DNA from: Thiorhodococcus drewsii AZ1
GTDB lineage: Bacteria; Pseudomonadota; Gammaproteobacteria; Chromatiales; Chromatiaceae
DNA: 64,000 nt
Direction: 5' to 3'
Assembly: GCF_000224065.1 (NCBI RefSeq)
Contig: NZ_AFWT01000022.1
Span: 1 to 64,000, forward strand
Position 1 is the first letter of the stretch, and every line of letters begins with the position of its first letter. The notes beneath the pieces are model-generated. The model was not told where the DNA came from, did no database searches, and saw nothing but the letters and a program-made list of their open reading frames with translations. A program made the position numbers and the translations under genes. Shown here piece after piece: positions 45,465 to 54,809 of this stretch.

Positions 45465-46293
45465 CCTTCTCCACCAAGATGGCGATGGGTCGCAGGCGGA
45501 CGAGGGATTCTCTCTCTATGCCCAGGAAGAGGCCGTCATCCGTCGGGCAGAGGGGATGATCGAGCAGCTCGACGTGGTTTCCAACGGGGTCAAGACCCTC
45601 GCCGATGCCTATCGGATCGGTTACCGCGAGACGGTGCGTCTGGTCCGTATCAGCGATCGCATGCAACTCGAACTGCATGAGGCGAATCGCATCCTCAGCG
45701 CCCAGGCCGAGGACCTCAAACAGCTCAACGACGCCTTGCACAAAGAGATCGAGCGACGCGAGCGTCTTGAGCATGAATTGCGGCGCATCGCCTCGATCGA
45801 CGAGCTGACCGGCGTCCACACCCGTCGTTACGTGCTGGAGCTGACCGAGTACGAGCAGCGCCGTCTCATGCGTCACGGCAAGGGACTCATCGTCCTCATG
45901 ATGGATCTGGATCACTTCAAGCGCATCAACGACCAGTTCGGGCACGCGGCTGGCGATCAGCTGTTGCGGGACTTCGGTGAGCTGTTGCGCGGGGGGCTGC
46001 GCAAGGGCGACATCGCCGGGCGGTTCGGCGGAGAGGAATTTCTGGCGGTGCTCCCCGAGACGGAGCTTGACGTGGCCGAATCCATCGCGAATCGTCTCTG
46101 CGAGCAGACGCGCGCGTTTCGTTCGCCCTGGAAGGATGGGAGTCTGCACATGACGATCAGCATCGGCTTGGCCGAGGTGGAGGGCGAGGAACCGCTCGAA
46201 CGGGCGATTTCCCGCGCCGACCAGGCGCTCTATGAGGCCAAGAGCGCGGGGCGCGACCGTGTCGTCACCTATCGCCCCGCTTCGGTACGCTAG
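45454..46293 (+). CDS. siaD: Diguanylate cyclase SiaD
   Basis: A 279-residue soluble cyclase. The N-terminal 120 residues form a helical, partly coiled-coil region (LEHELRRIASIDELTGVHTR), the part that binds SiaC in the model system. The GGDEF domain follows with DLDHFKRINDQFGHAAGDQL and an active RFGGEEFLAVLPE site. No RxxD inhibitory site is evident ahead of it. It makes cyclic di-GMP. The ATG at 45454 lies inside siaC, so translation is coupled. Confidence 0.93.
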   Translation: MSSDLLHQDGDGSQADEGFSLYAQEEAVIRRAEGMIEQLDVVSNGVKTLADAYRIGYRETVRLVRISDRMQLELHEANRILSAQAEDLKQLNDALHKEIERRERLEHELRRIASIDELTGVHTRRYVLELTEYEQRRLMRHGKGLIVLMMDLDHFKRINDQFGHAAGDQLLRDFGELLRGGLRKGDIAGRFGGEEFLAVLPETELDVAESIANRLCEQTRAFRSPWKDGSLHMTISIGLAEVEGEEPLERAISRADQALYEAKSAGRDRVVTYRPASVR

Positions 46294-46298
46294 GGCAT

Positions 46299-47078
46299 AT
46301 GGGGTCGATTCGTCTCGTCTGTTTGTTGGTGTGTCTGGTCGGATACGGCTTCGCTGCGGCCGAAGAGGCGGCCGAGAAGGTACCCGCCAGATATCTGGTC
46401 GGGGTCGAGAACATCGACTATCGGCCCTTCCAGAACGGGCTGTCCGGCCGCTTCGAGGGATTCGGGCGCGATCTGCTGGATGCCTTTGCCGAGGACGCGG
46501 GCATCCAGTTCGATTATCTGCCGATGCCGCCATCACGTCTCTTGGCGAGCCTGCTCCGGGATCGCATCGACTTCAAATACCCCGACGATCCAAGCTGGCG
46601 TCCCGAGCTGCGCGTCGGCCATGACATCCAGTACAGTCGTCCCATCGTGGACTATCTGGACGGGACGCTCGTTCCCCCCTCGCGGGTCGGTGATCCGATC
46701 AGCAAGATTCGGACCTTGGGCGCGATCATCGGTTTTGCCCCCGTCGCTTGGGTGGGCCGCATCGAGGCGGGGCAACTCACGCTGATGGAGAACGCCGATT
46801 TATCTGCGCTCTTCCAGCAGGTGCTGGCCGGCCGATTGGATGCGGCCTATGCCAACATCGCCGTGGCCAAGGTCCAGTCCGAGCGCATATTTGGTAACGC
46901 CGAGGCACTCGTCTACGATCCCCGTCTGCCGCACGCCACCGGTCAATACCGGCTCTCCAGTCGGCATCATGCCGAGGTCCTGGTGCGCTTCGACCGCTGG
47001 CTCTTGGAAAACGCCGAGCGGGTCTCGCGGCTCAAGCGTCGCGCTGGACTGACCGATCCGCCGGGGCTCTCCGATTAG
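46299..47078 (+). CDS. Periplasmic solute-binding protein of the Sia operon
   Basis: A 259-residue exported protein (signal peptide to about residue 22, ending FAAAEEA) with the fold of extracellular solute-binding family 3: VGVENIDYRPFQNG, FEGFGRDLLDAFAEDAG, then RDRIDFKYPDDPSWRPELR and LAGRLDAAYANIAVAKVQ. There is no permease or ATPase gene with it. It lies 5 bp after siaD and 12 bp before the SiaA-like gene, so it may bind a ligand in the periplasm and pass the signal to the phosphatase sensor (inference). Confidence 0.82.
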   Translation: MGSIRLVCLLVCLVGYGFAAAEEAAEKVPARYLVGVENIDYRPFQNGLSGRFEGFGRDLLDAFAEDAGIQFDYLPMPPSRLLASLLRDRIDFKYPDDPSWRPELRVGHDIQYSRPIVDYLDGTLVPPSRVGDPISKIRTLGAIIGFAPVAWVGRIEAGQLTLMENADLSALFQQVLAGRLDAAYANIAVAKVQSERIFGNAEALVYDPRLPHATGQYRLSSRHHAEVLVRFDRWLLENAERVSRLKRRAGLTDPPGLSD

Positions 47079-47090
47079 CCGTGCGATTGC

Positions 47091-48782
47091 ATGAAGCCGA
47101 CTAAATCGCTGCTCGGTAAGCGGCAGGTCGCCTTCAGGTCTGGTCTGACCTTCAAGCAGGCCGGCGTCACTCTGATGGCAGCGCTCCTGCTTGGGTTGCT
47201 GGTCGGGGCGCTCCAGCTCTTCGTCGATTGGCGCGCGATGCGCGACGAGACGGCGGGGAATATGCGCAGGCTGCTGGTGTTGGTCGAGGGATCGGCCGCC
47301 GAGGCGGCCTATCAGCTCAATCCCGAGCTTGGACGCCAGTTGGTGCAGGGGCTGTTCGTCTTCGATGCCATCCGCGACGCTCGGTTGAGCGACGACTTCG
47401 GCAAGATCTTGGCTCAGCAGCACCGCAGCGGGGATCCGGCGGTGGGCGCGAAGCGTTGGGCCTGGCTGTTCGAGGGGGTGACTCGGTATCGTCTGCCGCT
47501 GTACTACCCTGTTCCCGGTGGCTCGACCACTCGGGTGGGCGAGCTGCGGGTGGAATTGTCCCCGGAGGTTCTGTCCGAGCGCTTTCTGCGTCGAATCACT
47601 CGGGAGGCCATCTTCGGTCTGGCGCGTTCGCTGTTCATCTCGGCCCTGGTCGTCGCGATCTTCTATTTTATGATCACTCGGCCCTTGCTGCGGCTGGCGC
47701 GGGCGATCTCGGAAGTGGATCCCGAACGACCGGGCCGTTGGGTCCCGCCCGATCTGCGCACGCATGCGCACGACGAGCTGGGTCTACTGAGCGAACACCT
47801 CAGGGTGTTGCTCCAGTCCTCGCAACGCGGGCTCGATCAACGCGATGTGGCTCAGCGCGAGTTGACTGCGCTCAACCAGCAACTGGAACAGCGGGTAAGT
47901 ACGCGAACAGCGGAATTGGAACGGGCGCTCGGCGATTTGGCGCGACAGAACATCGAGGTCGAGCGCGCATTCTCTGAACTGGATCGGACCCACCAGCGTT
48001 TGACGCAAGCCAATCATCAACTGCTGGAGAGTCATCGTTACGCGCGTCGCATCCAGCGCTCCATGCTGCCGGCACCGGCTGTTCTTGGCGACGCGGTTCG
48101 CGAGATCCATGTCCATTGGGAGCCGTTGCATGAGGTCGGCGGGGACTGGTATTGGATCGAACGTTGCGGCGATCGCTGTCTCATCCTGTTGGCGGATTGT
48201 ACTGGGCACGGGGTTCCGGGCGCCTTCATCACCCTGGTGGTGGCTGCGGCCCTTGAGCGTCTGCTGCGCGACGACTGTTTGGCCGAGCCTGTGGCTATCC
48301 TCAAGGCCCTGGATCGCGATGTCCGCCGCCGTCTGCGCCAGCAGGATCCGAGCTCCGAGTCCGACGACGGTCTGGACGCGGCCATCCTGTTGTGGGATGT
48401 CGGGACCCGCCGCCTGCGCTTCGCGAGTGCCGGCGGTATTCCTCTGCTGATGCTTGAGCCGGGCGAGCCGGTTGGCGTGATTCGTGGCTCGCGTGGCCAT
48501 CTGGGCTATCAGAGCCTGTCCGCGCCGGATCGGATCGTCGAGCATGAGATCCAGATTCGTCCCGGCGCGACCTACTATCTGATGACCGATGGCATCACCG
48601 ATCAGATGGGTGGGGTGCCGCCTCGACTCCTGGGGCGCAGGCGGGTCGCCGAATGGTTGGAATCGCACGCCGAACTCAGCCTGGAAGCCCAGGCGAGCGC
48701 GCTGTGCCAGATGCTCGCCGATTATCGTGGACCCGAATCCCGTCGCGACGATATGACCCTGATCGGCGTGCGACCGCGCTGA
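47091..48782 (+). CDS. siaA: SiaA-like membrane PP2C phosphatase with HAMP
   Basis: A 563-residue protein: membrane helix about 24-46, periplasmic sensor about 47-170, second helix about 178-200, HAMP domain (MITRPLLRLARAISEVDPER), coiled coil about 245-325, then a SpoIIE/PP2C phosphatase with EVGGDWYWIE, LLADCTGHGVPGAF, YYLMTDGITDQMGG and SRRDDMTLIGV, which carry the metal-binding Asp residues. In the model system SiaA dephosphorylates SiaC and so turns on SiaD. In Pseudomonas siaA comes first in the operon; here it is last and follows a solute-binding protein. Confidence 0.9.
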   Translation: MKPTKSLLGKRQVAFRSGLTFKQAGVTLMAALLLGLLVGALQLFVDWRAMRDETAGNMRRLLVLVEGSAAEAAYQLNPELGRQLVQGLFVFDAIRDARLSDDFGKILAQQHRSGDPAVGAKRWAWLFEGVTRYRLPLYYPVPGGSTTRVGELRVELSPEVLSERFLRRITREAIFGLARSLFISALVVAIFYFMITRPLLRLARAISEVDPERPGRWVPPDLRTHAHDELGLLSEHLRVLLQSSQRGLDQRDVAQRELTALNQQLEQRVSTRTAELERALGDLARQNIEVERAFSELDRTHQRLTQANHQLLESHRYARRIQRSMLPAPAVLGDAVREIHVHWEPLHEVGGDWYWIERCGDRCLILLADCTGHGVPGAFITLVVAAALERLLRDDCLAEPVAILKALDRDVRRRLRQQDPSSESDDGLDAAILLWDVGTRRLRFASAGGIPLLMLEPGEPVGVIRGSRGHLGYQSLSAPDRIVEHEIQIRPGATYYLMTDGITDQMGGVPPRLLGRRRVAEWLESHAELSLEAQASALCQMLADYRGPESRRDDMTLIGVRPR

Positions 48783-48914
48783 GATTTTCGGCAGCGTTTG
48801 TGCGGTTTGCCTTCTCGACGGGCGATCCGCATACTGCGCTCATTTGCATTCCCCGCTCGATGGACGGCCGCTCGGCGAGCCGATCATCCGACGTCATACA
48901 CGAGCCTCCCGATC

Positions 48915-50024
48915 ATGCTGCCCGAACTCTTGTGGTTGCTCCTGCCCTGGAGCCTGGCTTTCGTCTTTCTCGGTCGAATGCGCGTGTGTCCGCCGGCCCC
49001 GGACGCGGTGCCCGGAACGCGCGTGTCGGTGATCGTCCCGGCGCGTAACGAATGCGAGCGCATTTCCCCGCTGCTCGAATCCTTGACGAGGCAGGACGAC
49101 GTGGATTTCGAGCTGATCGTCGTCGATGACAACTCGACCGATGGGACGGGTGATTTGGCGCGTGCGGCTGGAGCCGAGGTCATCAGCGTCACCGAGCTTG
49201 AGCCGGGCTGGCTCGGCAAGCCGCATGCCTGTTGGTTGGGTGCGCGGCGCGCGAGCGGCGATCTGCTGGTGTTCCTCGATGCCGATACCGAATTGGAGCC
49301 TGGTGGATTGCGGCGAATCGTCGCCACCCATGCCCGGCACGGCGGCCTGGTCTCGGTGCAGCCCTATCACCGCATGAAGCGCCCTTATGAGCAACTCTCG
49401 GCGCTCTTTTTCATCATCATGATGGGGAGCATCCGCTCCTTCACCCTGGCGGGCGAGCGGATACGTTCGAATGGTAGCTTCGGTCCTTGCATGGTCTGTC
49501 TGCGCGAGGACTATTTCCGTACCGGCGGGCACGGTTTGGTCCGGGCCGAGATCGTCGATGACGTGGCGCTGGCGCGTGAGATGGGGCGGCGCGGTGTCGC
49601 GACCCATAATTTCATCGGTCGCGGCACCATTTCCTTTCGCATGTATCCGGGCGGTCTGCGGGATCTCGTCGAGGGCTGGACCAAAAACTTTGCCCGTGGC
49701 GCCATCGACACCGATCTGGCAATGCTGGCGATGATGACCGCCTGGATCTCGGGCGGTGTCGCCGCCTTCGACGCGTTGCGTGGTCTGCCCGTCGATGGTC
49801 TGTCGAGCTGGGGCATCGCCGGACTGATCGGCTATGCCGCCTATGTCGCCCAAATCGGGTGGCTGCTGCGACCGCTCGGCAACTTCGGCCTGATGACCGC
49901 CATCACCTACCCGATCTCGCTCGTCTTCTTCTTCGGCGTTTTCCTGCGCTCGCTCTATCTCACCCTGGTTCGCAACAGTGTGCGCTGGAAGGGGCGCGCC
50001 ATTTCGGTGCGCTCGGCGAGTTGA
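48915..50024 (+). CDS. Membrane GT2 glycosyltransferase (CrtQ/hopene-type)
   Basis: A 369-residue protein with one N-terminal helix, a GT2 domain (RVSVIVPARNECERISPLLE, IVVDDNSTDGT, VFLDADTELEPGG, EIVDDVALAREM) and three C-terminal helices. The order resembles 4,4'-diaponeurosporenoate glycosyltransferase CrtQ and hopanoid-linked GT2 enzymes. No carotenoid or hopanoid gene is next to it, so the acceptor is unknown. The ATG at 48915 gives MLPELLWLLLPWSLAFVFLG as first helix. A strong hairpin follows the stop. Confidence 0.82.
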   Translation: MLPELLWLLLPWSLAFVFLGRMRVCPPAPDAVPGTRVSVIVPARNECERISPLLESLTRQDDVDFELIVVDDNSTDGTGDLARAAGAEVISVTELEPGWLGKPHACWLGARRASGDLLVFLDADTELEPGGLRRIVATHARHGGLVSVQPYHRMKRPYEQLSALFFIIMMGSIRSFTLAGERIRSNGSFGPCMVCLREDYFRTGGHGLVRAEIVDDVALAREMGRRGVATHNFIGRGTISFRMYPGGLRDLVEGWTKNFARGAIDTDLAMLAMMTAWISGGVAAFDALRGLPVDGLSSWGIAGLIGYAAYVAQIGWLLRPLGNFGLMTAITYPISLVFFFGVFLRSLYLTLVRNSVRWKGRAISVRSAS

Positions 50025-50051
50025 GGGCCGCCGTCGGTCGCCGGCGGCCCT
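50024..50051. terminator. GC-rich hairpin between converging genes
   Basis: AGGGCCGCCG (50024-50033) pairs with CGGCGGCCCT (50042-50051) around an 8-base loop. It joins the 3' ends of the GT2 and DUF2325 genes and should stop transcription both ways. Confidence 0.7.
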
Positions 50052-51570
50052 AATTCGCGACCTGCTCCAGGGCGCGGGCGAAGAACGAGAGTCCCGAGTT
50101 GCCCAGCAGGACGTGGGGTTTATCCAATCGTTTGCAGAATCGTTTGGTGCGGTAATAGGCGTTGTGACTGACATAGTCGGCGGCGCAGACGATGGCGTCG
50201 GCCGAGGCGAGCATGGTCTCCAGTCTGCGGTGGCTATCCTCCAGTCCGCCGTCGTGGTGCTCGAACCGTCCGTTGCAGCTGTTTACCAACTGACGGTATT
50301 GCTCGACCAGGGGTTTGCGTCCACCCACACAGAGCACCAGCTGGCCTGCTAGGTCGGCGCGGCAGGCGCAGCTGTCGTTGGGGCATTCCTCGCACTGTTG
50401 ACTGAGGTTCAGCGTGAGTAGCCGTTCGAGCGACTCGCGCTCGGCTTCGCGCTCGGCGAGCTGGGTCTCGAGCTCGGCGGCGCGTTTTTCGGTGTCGCTC
50501 AGTTTCTGACGTAGGGCCTGGGATGCGCTTAGGGCCGTTTCCAGTCGCGATTGCGCCAGTGCGTGTGCGTCGGAGAGCGCGGCGATGCGCTCGACCAGGT
50601 CTGAGGTCCCGTTTTCTGCCAATTGCCGCTGAAGCAGCTCGGTCTTCTGTTCGAGCTGGGTGCAGGCATCCTGTCGATCGCTCAGTGCGGTTTCCAGATC
50701 GGAGATCGTGCGTTCGCGCTGTTCGGCCTGGTGCGTGGAGCGTCGTTGAAAGGTCTCGAATTCGTGACGGACCCGGTTCAGCTCGACGCGGGTCTCGCTG
50801 AGCCGTTTCAGGTCGGCCCGCTGTCCGGCTCCGATCTGGTGGGAGAGCATGTGGATGTCCTCGTAGGCGAGGACCATGGTCTCTGCATCCGTCTTCGGGT
50901 GGCTCATCAGGGCCCAGAGTCCGCTCGGAACCTCGCCGCAGGCGAGGGATTCGGACCAGAGGGCGAGGATGGCCTTCTGATCCTTGGCCTTGCCGTAACG
51001 GCGCACCGTGCTGGCGAATTTCTTGTCGAGCAGTTTCTGTGTTGCCTGAGAGAGTCCGTTACGCTCCTCTGCAGCCGACACGAATCCAACGTGGATCTCA
51101 TAATCGCTCAGTCGCTCCTTCGTGCTCCAGACGAAACGTTTGCCGATTCGACGCAGCTCTTCGACCGTGAGGCAGGTCCCGATGATGGGGCAGTGATATT
51201 TGTGCGGGATCTCCCAGAGCTTGCGGCGTCCGGTCTTGACCGGATCCAGCGCATCCTCGGGCGGGCGGTAGAGTTCGATCGCGCCGGCCGATTGCGGGAT
51301 CTCCCCGACCGACTCCGCACGACCGCTGGTGTCGGTGTTGGACGCCGGTTGGCTGTCCATATCAAGCGGCCGGAGGCCGTCGGGTTCATCCTGCGTCGTC
51401 GCATCCAAGATCCCCTCTTCGGATGTATCCAGGTGTTCGAGGAGTTTTCGCCACTCCTCGCCGTGGATTTCGTTGAGCAGGCGGCGACTGTCGTAGTCGT
51501 AGAGCGCCATGCGTTCCGGTGATTGACTGTCCTGGGATTGAGTGACTTCGAGAAAGAAGCGTTGAAGCAT
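50050..51570 (-). CDS. DUF2325 protein with long coiled coil
   Basis: A 506-residue cytoplasmic protein. The N-terminal part (to about 230) includes HKYHCPIIGTCLTVEELRRI and GLWALMSHPKTDAETM; the middle (about 240-395) is coiled coil; a Cys cluster CEECPNDSCACRADL follows; the C-terminal DUF2325 domain starts LVLCVGGRKPLVEQYRQLVN and contains VCAADYVSHNAYYRTKRFCK. DUF2325 may be a nucleotide-binding fold; its role is unknown. The ATG at 51570 has GGAG upstream; a start at 51648 would add 26 residues. Cys pairs could bind a metal. Confidence 0.82.
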   Translation of the reverse strand: MLQRFFLEVTQSQDSQSPERMALYDYDSRRLLNEIHGEEWRKLLEHLDTSEEGILDATTQDEPDGLRPLDMDSQPASNTDTSGRAESVGEIPQSAGAIELYRPPEDALDPVKTGRRKLWEIPHKYHCPIIGTCLTVEELRRIGKRFVWSTKERLSDYEIHVGFVSAAEERNGLSQATQKLLDKKFASTVRRYGKAKDQKAILALWSESLACGEVPSGLWALMSHPKTDAETMVLAYEDIHMLSHQIGAGQRADLKRLSETRVELNRVRHEFETFQRRSTHQAEQRERTISDLETALSDRQDACTQLEQKTELLQRQLAENGTSDLVERIAALSDAHALAQSRLETALSASQALRQKLSDTEKRAAELETQLAEREAERESLERLLTLNLSQQCEECPNDSCACRADLAGQLVLCVGGRKPLVEQYRQLVNSCNGRFEHHDGGLEDSHRRLETMLASADAIVCAADYVSHNAYYRTKRFCKRLDKPHVLLGNSGLSFFARALEQVAN

Positions 51571-51900
51571 GCCAGCGGCTCCGTGGAGATCGGAAGGACG
51601 AAGCGCGATGTGTGGTGGTTCACCCGTTGTTCGCGTCTTCTGATGCAAATGGGAATTATTGTTGTTTGGATGCTATGTCGTCGTCCGATCCCTGTCAATC
51701 TGGTTGCTGACGGCGGCCAGCTTTCGCTTTGCATTCGTGTGCTTTTGGCGTATGGTGCATGGTTCCTAATGCGCCATCCGGTCGGCGCAATCCGTCCGTC
51801 GGTTGATTTCCCTCCAAGCAAGGCTCACCCGTCACGCTATCCAATCACAGCGCCTAGACCGGCCCAGGGAACCTCTGGGTAGGCCGACCCAGGAGTTTCT

Positions 51901-53241
51901 ATGTCCTTTGCTGAGCTCGGCCTCTCGGCCGAACTGCTGCGCGCCGTTGACGCGCAGGGTTATACCCATCCCACCCCGATCCAACTTCAGGCCATCCCCG
52001 CCGTTCTCTTGGGCCGAGACGTTCTCGCCGGCGCTCAGACCGGTACCGGAAAAACCGCCGCCTTCACCTTGCCCATGCTGCAGCTGTTGAACGCGGCGCA
52101 GTCGAATGGACGCCAGCGTCGCCCTCGCGCCCTGGTTCTGACGCCGACCCGCGAACTCGCGGCACAGGTTGGCGAAAGCGTGCGTCTCTATGGTCAGAAT
52201 CTGCCGCTGCGCTCGCTCCAGATCTTCGGCGGCGTGGGGATGGGACCGCAGGTCGATAAGCTGCGTCGTGGCGTCGATATCCTGGTCGCCACCCCGGGGC
52301 GGTTGCTCGATCATCAGGGCCAGGGCAATGTGGATCTCGGTGGTATCGAAATTCTGGTTCTGGACGAAGCCGACCGGATGCTGGATATGGGCTTTATCCA
52401 CGACATCCGCCGCATCCTCAAGTCGCTCCCGAAGCAGCGTCAGAACCTGCTGTTCTCGGCGACCTATTCGCGCGAGATCGAGCAGCTCGCCACCGGGTTG
52501 CTCAGCAATCCCGCTCGGATCGAGGTTGCGCGACGCAACACGGCTGCCGAAACGGTGTCGCAGCTGGTGCATCCCGTGGTCAAGGATCAGAAGCGCGCCT
52601 TGCTGTCGCATCTGATCCATTCCGGTGGCTTGCAGCAGGTGCTGGTGTTTACACGCACCAAGCATGGCGCCAACCGGCTCGCCCAGCAGTTGATCACGGA
52701 CGGCATTACGGCGGCTGCGATCCATGGCAACAAGAGTCAGGGCGCGCGGACCCGTGCGCTCGCGGATTTCAAGAGCGGTGCCGTGCGCACGCTGGTGGCG
52801 ACCGATATCGCTGCGCGTGGACTGGACATCGACCGCTTGCCGAATGTCGTCAACTACGAGCTGCCGAACGTGTCCGAGGACTATGTCCATCGGATCGGCC
52901 GGACCGGACGGGCTGGATCAGAGGGTGCCGCCGTGTCCCTGGTCGGACCCGACGAGTATGGTCTGCTGGCTGGTATCGAGCGTCTGCTCGGTCGGAAGAT
53001 CGAGAAGATTGCCATCGACGGCTTCGAGGCAGGTTCGCCCGCGTCTCGCGATGCCTCGAATCGTCAGGAGAAGGGAAACCCGCGGCGCTCCGGTGGTGAG
53101 CCTGGGCAGAACCGCGCCCATCATGCCCGTTCTCCGTCCGCGCGTCGTAATGCGCCCTCGGGGGACGCCGCCGGTCAGGGCCCGCGTCATGCACGTCCGC
53201 GCGGCGGGAATGGCAACGGGAACCGCCGCTCGGTGCGTTAG
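51901..53241 (+). CDS. rhlE: DEAD-box RNA helicase RhlE
   Basis: A 446-residue ATP-dependent RNA helicase. Motifs in order: Q motif [10 protein letters not shown], Walker [47 protein letters not shown]. The C-terminal 70 residues are a basic, Arg/Asn/Gly-rich tail typical of RhlE. These helicases act in rRNA maturation and RNA decay. A GC hairpin ends the gene. Confidence 0.95.
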   Translation: MSFAELGLSAELLRAVDAQGYTHPTPIQLQAIPAVLLGRDVLAGAQTGTGKTAAFTLPMLQLLNAAQSNGRQRRPRALVLTPTRELAAQVGESVRLYGQNLPLRSLQIFGGVGMGPQVDKLRRGVDILVATPGRLLDHQGQGNVDLGGIEILVLDEADRMLDMGFIHDIRRILKSLPKQRQNLLFSATYSREIEQLATGLLSNPARIEVARRNTAAETVSQLVHPVVKDQKRALLSHLIHSGGLQQVLVFTRTKHGANRLAQQLITDGITAAAIHGNKSQGARTRALADFKSGAVRTLVATDIAARGLDIDRLPNVVNYELPNVSEDYVHRIGRTGRAGSEGAAVSLVGPDEYGLLAGIERLLGRKIEKIAIDGFEAGSPASRDASNRQEKGNPRRSGGEPGQNRAHHARSPSARRNAPSGDAAGQGPRHARPRGGNGNGNRRSVR

Positions 53242-53288
53242 CCCGACCTTCGCCGGCTCTTGCTGGGCAATCCGGTAAGGTAAGGCGG

Positions 53289-53308
53289 CGCCGAGCACGG
53301 GCTCGGCG
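53289..53308. terminator. Hairpin between rhlE and fpr
   Basis: CGCCGAGC (53289-53296) pairs with GCTCGGCG (53301-53308) over an ACGG loop, between two converging genes. No T-run. Confidence 0.6.
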
Positions 53309-53331
53309 TCGCGATCCGATCGCTCTCGTGC

Positions 53332-54075
53332 TCAGTGATATTGCTCGGTGGTGTACTGGCCGGGCTCATGACGACGGTGGCGCGCCAGGCCGCGTGCCTC
53401 CAGGATCTGTTTGGCGTCCTTGATCATTGCCGAGTTTCCGCACAGCATGACGTGGCTGTTCTCCGGGTCGATCGACTCCCCGACCAGGCCCTCTAACTGA
53501 CCGTCGTTGAGCAGGTCGGTGACTCGGCCACACAAACTTCCCTCGCGTGTCTCTCGGCTCACCAGCGGGATGAAGGTGAATCGCCCCTCATGCTGTTTGG
53601 CGATCGCGTCCAGCGTTTCGCCGTAGGCGAGGTCGCTTGCCTGGCGCACGCCATGAACCAAGACCACGCGCTCGAAGCGTTTCCAGGGATCTTCAGTGCG
53701 CAGGATCGACAGATAGACCCCGAGCGCAGTGCCGGTGGCCAGTAGCCAGAGCGTCTTGGCGGGTTTGACCGTCTCCAGCGTGAAGATGCCGCTGGCGGTC
53801 GAGGTCAGCCACAGACTGTCGCCCGGGTTCAGCGCCGAGAGCGGTGGGGTCAGAGGTCCGCTCGGAATCTCGTTGAAATAGATCTCCAGTGGATGCTCTC
53901 CAGGGGCATTGACCAGTGAATAGGGTCGACCGACCCGCTCCCCCTCGATGTCCAGTGCGACCTTGATGTACTGCCCGGCGACATGGTCAGCGACCGGCGC
54001 CTCGAATTGGAGGCTGAAGAGCCCCTCGGCCCATTGATGCTTGCCGACGACCGTCGCCTTTACCCAATCGTTCAT
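53332..54075 (-). CDS. fpr: Ferredoxin--NADP(+) reductase
   Basis: A 247-residue FAD enzyme exchanging electrons between NADPH and ferredoxin or flavodoxin. The FAD motif RPYSLVNAPGEHPLEIY lies near residue 50, the NADP-binding LLATGTALGVYLSIL near 112 and VMLCGNSAMI near 210. The C-terminus GQYTTEQYH resembles bacterial class Fpr enzymes. It is divergent from the glutathione peroxidase gene, and the 152 bp between them hold the promoters of both, so an oxidative-stress link is possible. Confidence 0.95.
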   Translation of the reverse strand: MNDWVKATVVGKHQWAEGLFSLQFEAPVADHVAGQYIKVALDIEGERVGRPYSLVNAPGEHPLEIYFNEIPSGPLTPPLSALNPGDSLWLTSTASGIFTLETVKPAKTLWLLATGTALGVYLSILRTEDPWKRFERVVLVHGVRQASDLAYGETLDAIAKQHEGRFTFIPLVSRETREGSLCGRVTDLLNDGQLEGLVGESIDPENSHVMLCGNSAMIKDAKQILEARGLARHRRHEPGQYTTEQYH

Positions 54076-54227
54076 ATCCTGTCCTACCTCTGGTGGATGT
54101 CTGTGAATCCGCGCGAGTGGCGGATCTCAAACAAAATGATCGGTCCGTGTCTGGCCATTGCAATCCCGGTTCGCTTGCTTTACCTAAAGAAACCTTGATG
54201 CGATATCGGGAAATTGTGGAGGTCGTC

Positions 54228-54773
54228 ATGAAAAACACCCTTTTGATACTCGGCTTGGCTGCCATGTCGACCTCGGCTGCTGCCGATGACACGGGTTGTC
54301 CGCCGTTACTCGATCTGGAGGTGCGGCGTCTTGCCAGTGACGAACTGGTAAGCCTGTGCGACGCCTATCGGGGCAAGGTCATCCTGGTCGTGAACACGGC
54401 CAGCAAGTGCGGATTCACCCCTCAGTACGACGGACTGGAGCGGCTCTATCGCACCTATGGCGAGCGGGGCTTGGTCGTGCTCGGATTTCCGTCCAACGAC
54501 TTCGCCAGTCAGGAACCGGGGTCGGAGCAGGATATCCAGAAATTCTGCCGTTTGACCTACTCGGTCGAGTTTCCCATGTTCGAGAAGGTCAGCGTAAAGC
54601 GCGGCAAGGCTGCGCCTCTGTTCGAGCGTCTCGCCGCCGCCGGCGCGCCCTATCCTAAGTGGAACTTCTACAAGTATCTGATCGACCGCGAGGGCAACTT
54701 CGTCGATCATTTCACCAGTATCACCAAACCCGATAGCGGCAAGGTCGTCAAGGCGATCGAGAAGCTGCTGTGA
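54228..54773 (+). CDS. Exported glutathione peroxidase-like protein
   Basis: A 181-residue thiol peroxidase. GGAGG 5 bases before the ATG fixes the start; residues 1-20 (MKNTLLILGLAAMSTSAAAD) are a signal peptide, so it acts in the periplasm like E. coli BtuE. The peroxidatic Cys (not selenocysteine) is in VNTASKCGFTPQYDGLE; the Gln/Asn/Trp partners appear in GFPSNDFASQEPG and PKWNFYKYLIDREG. It reduces peroxides with thioredoxin or glutathione. Confidence 0.93.
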   Translation: MKNTLLILGLAAMSTSAAADDTGCPPLLDLEVRRLASDELVSLCDAYRGKVILVVNTASKCGFTPQYDGLERLYRTYGERGLVVLGFPSNDFASQEPGSEQDIQKFCRLTYSVEFPMFEKVSVKRGKAAPLFERLAAAGAPYPKWNFYKYLIDREGNFVDHFTSITKPDSGKVVKAIEKLL

Positions 54774-54809
54774 TCGCGTCTGCGGTGTTCATGAGCATTT
54801 GATTCGGAG

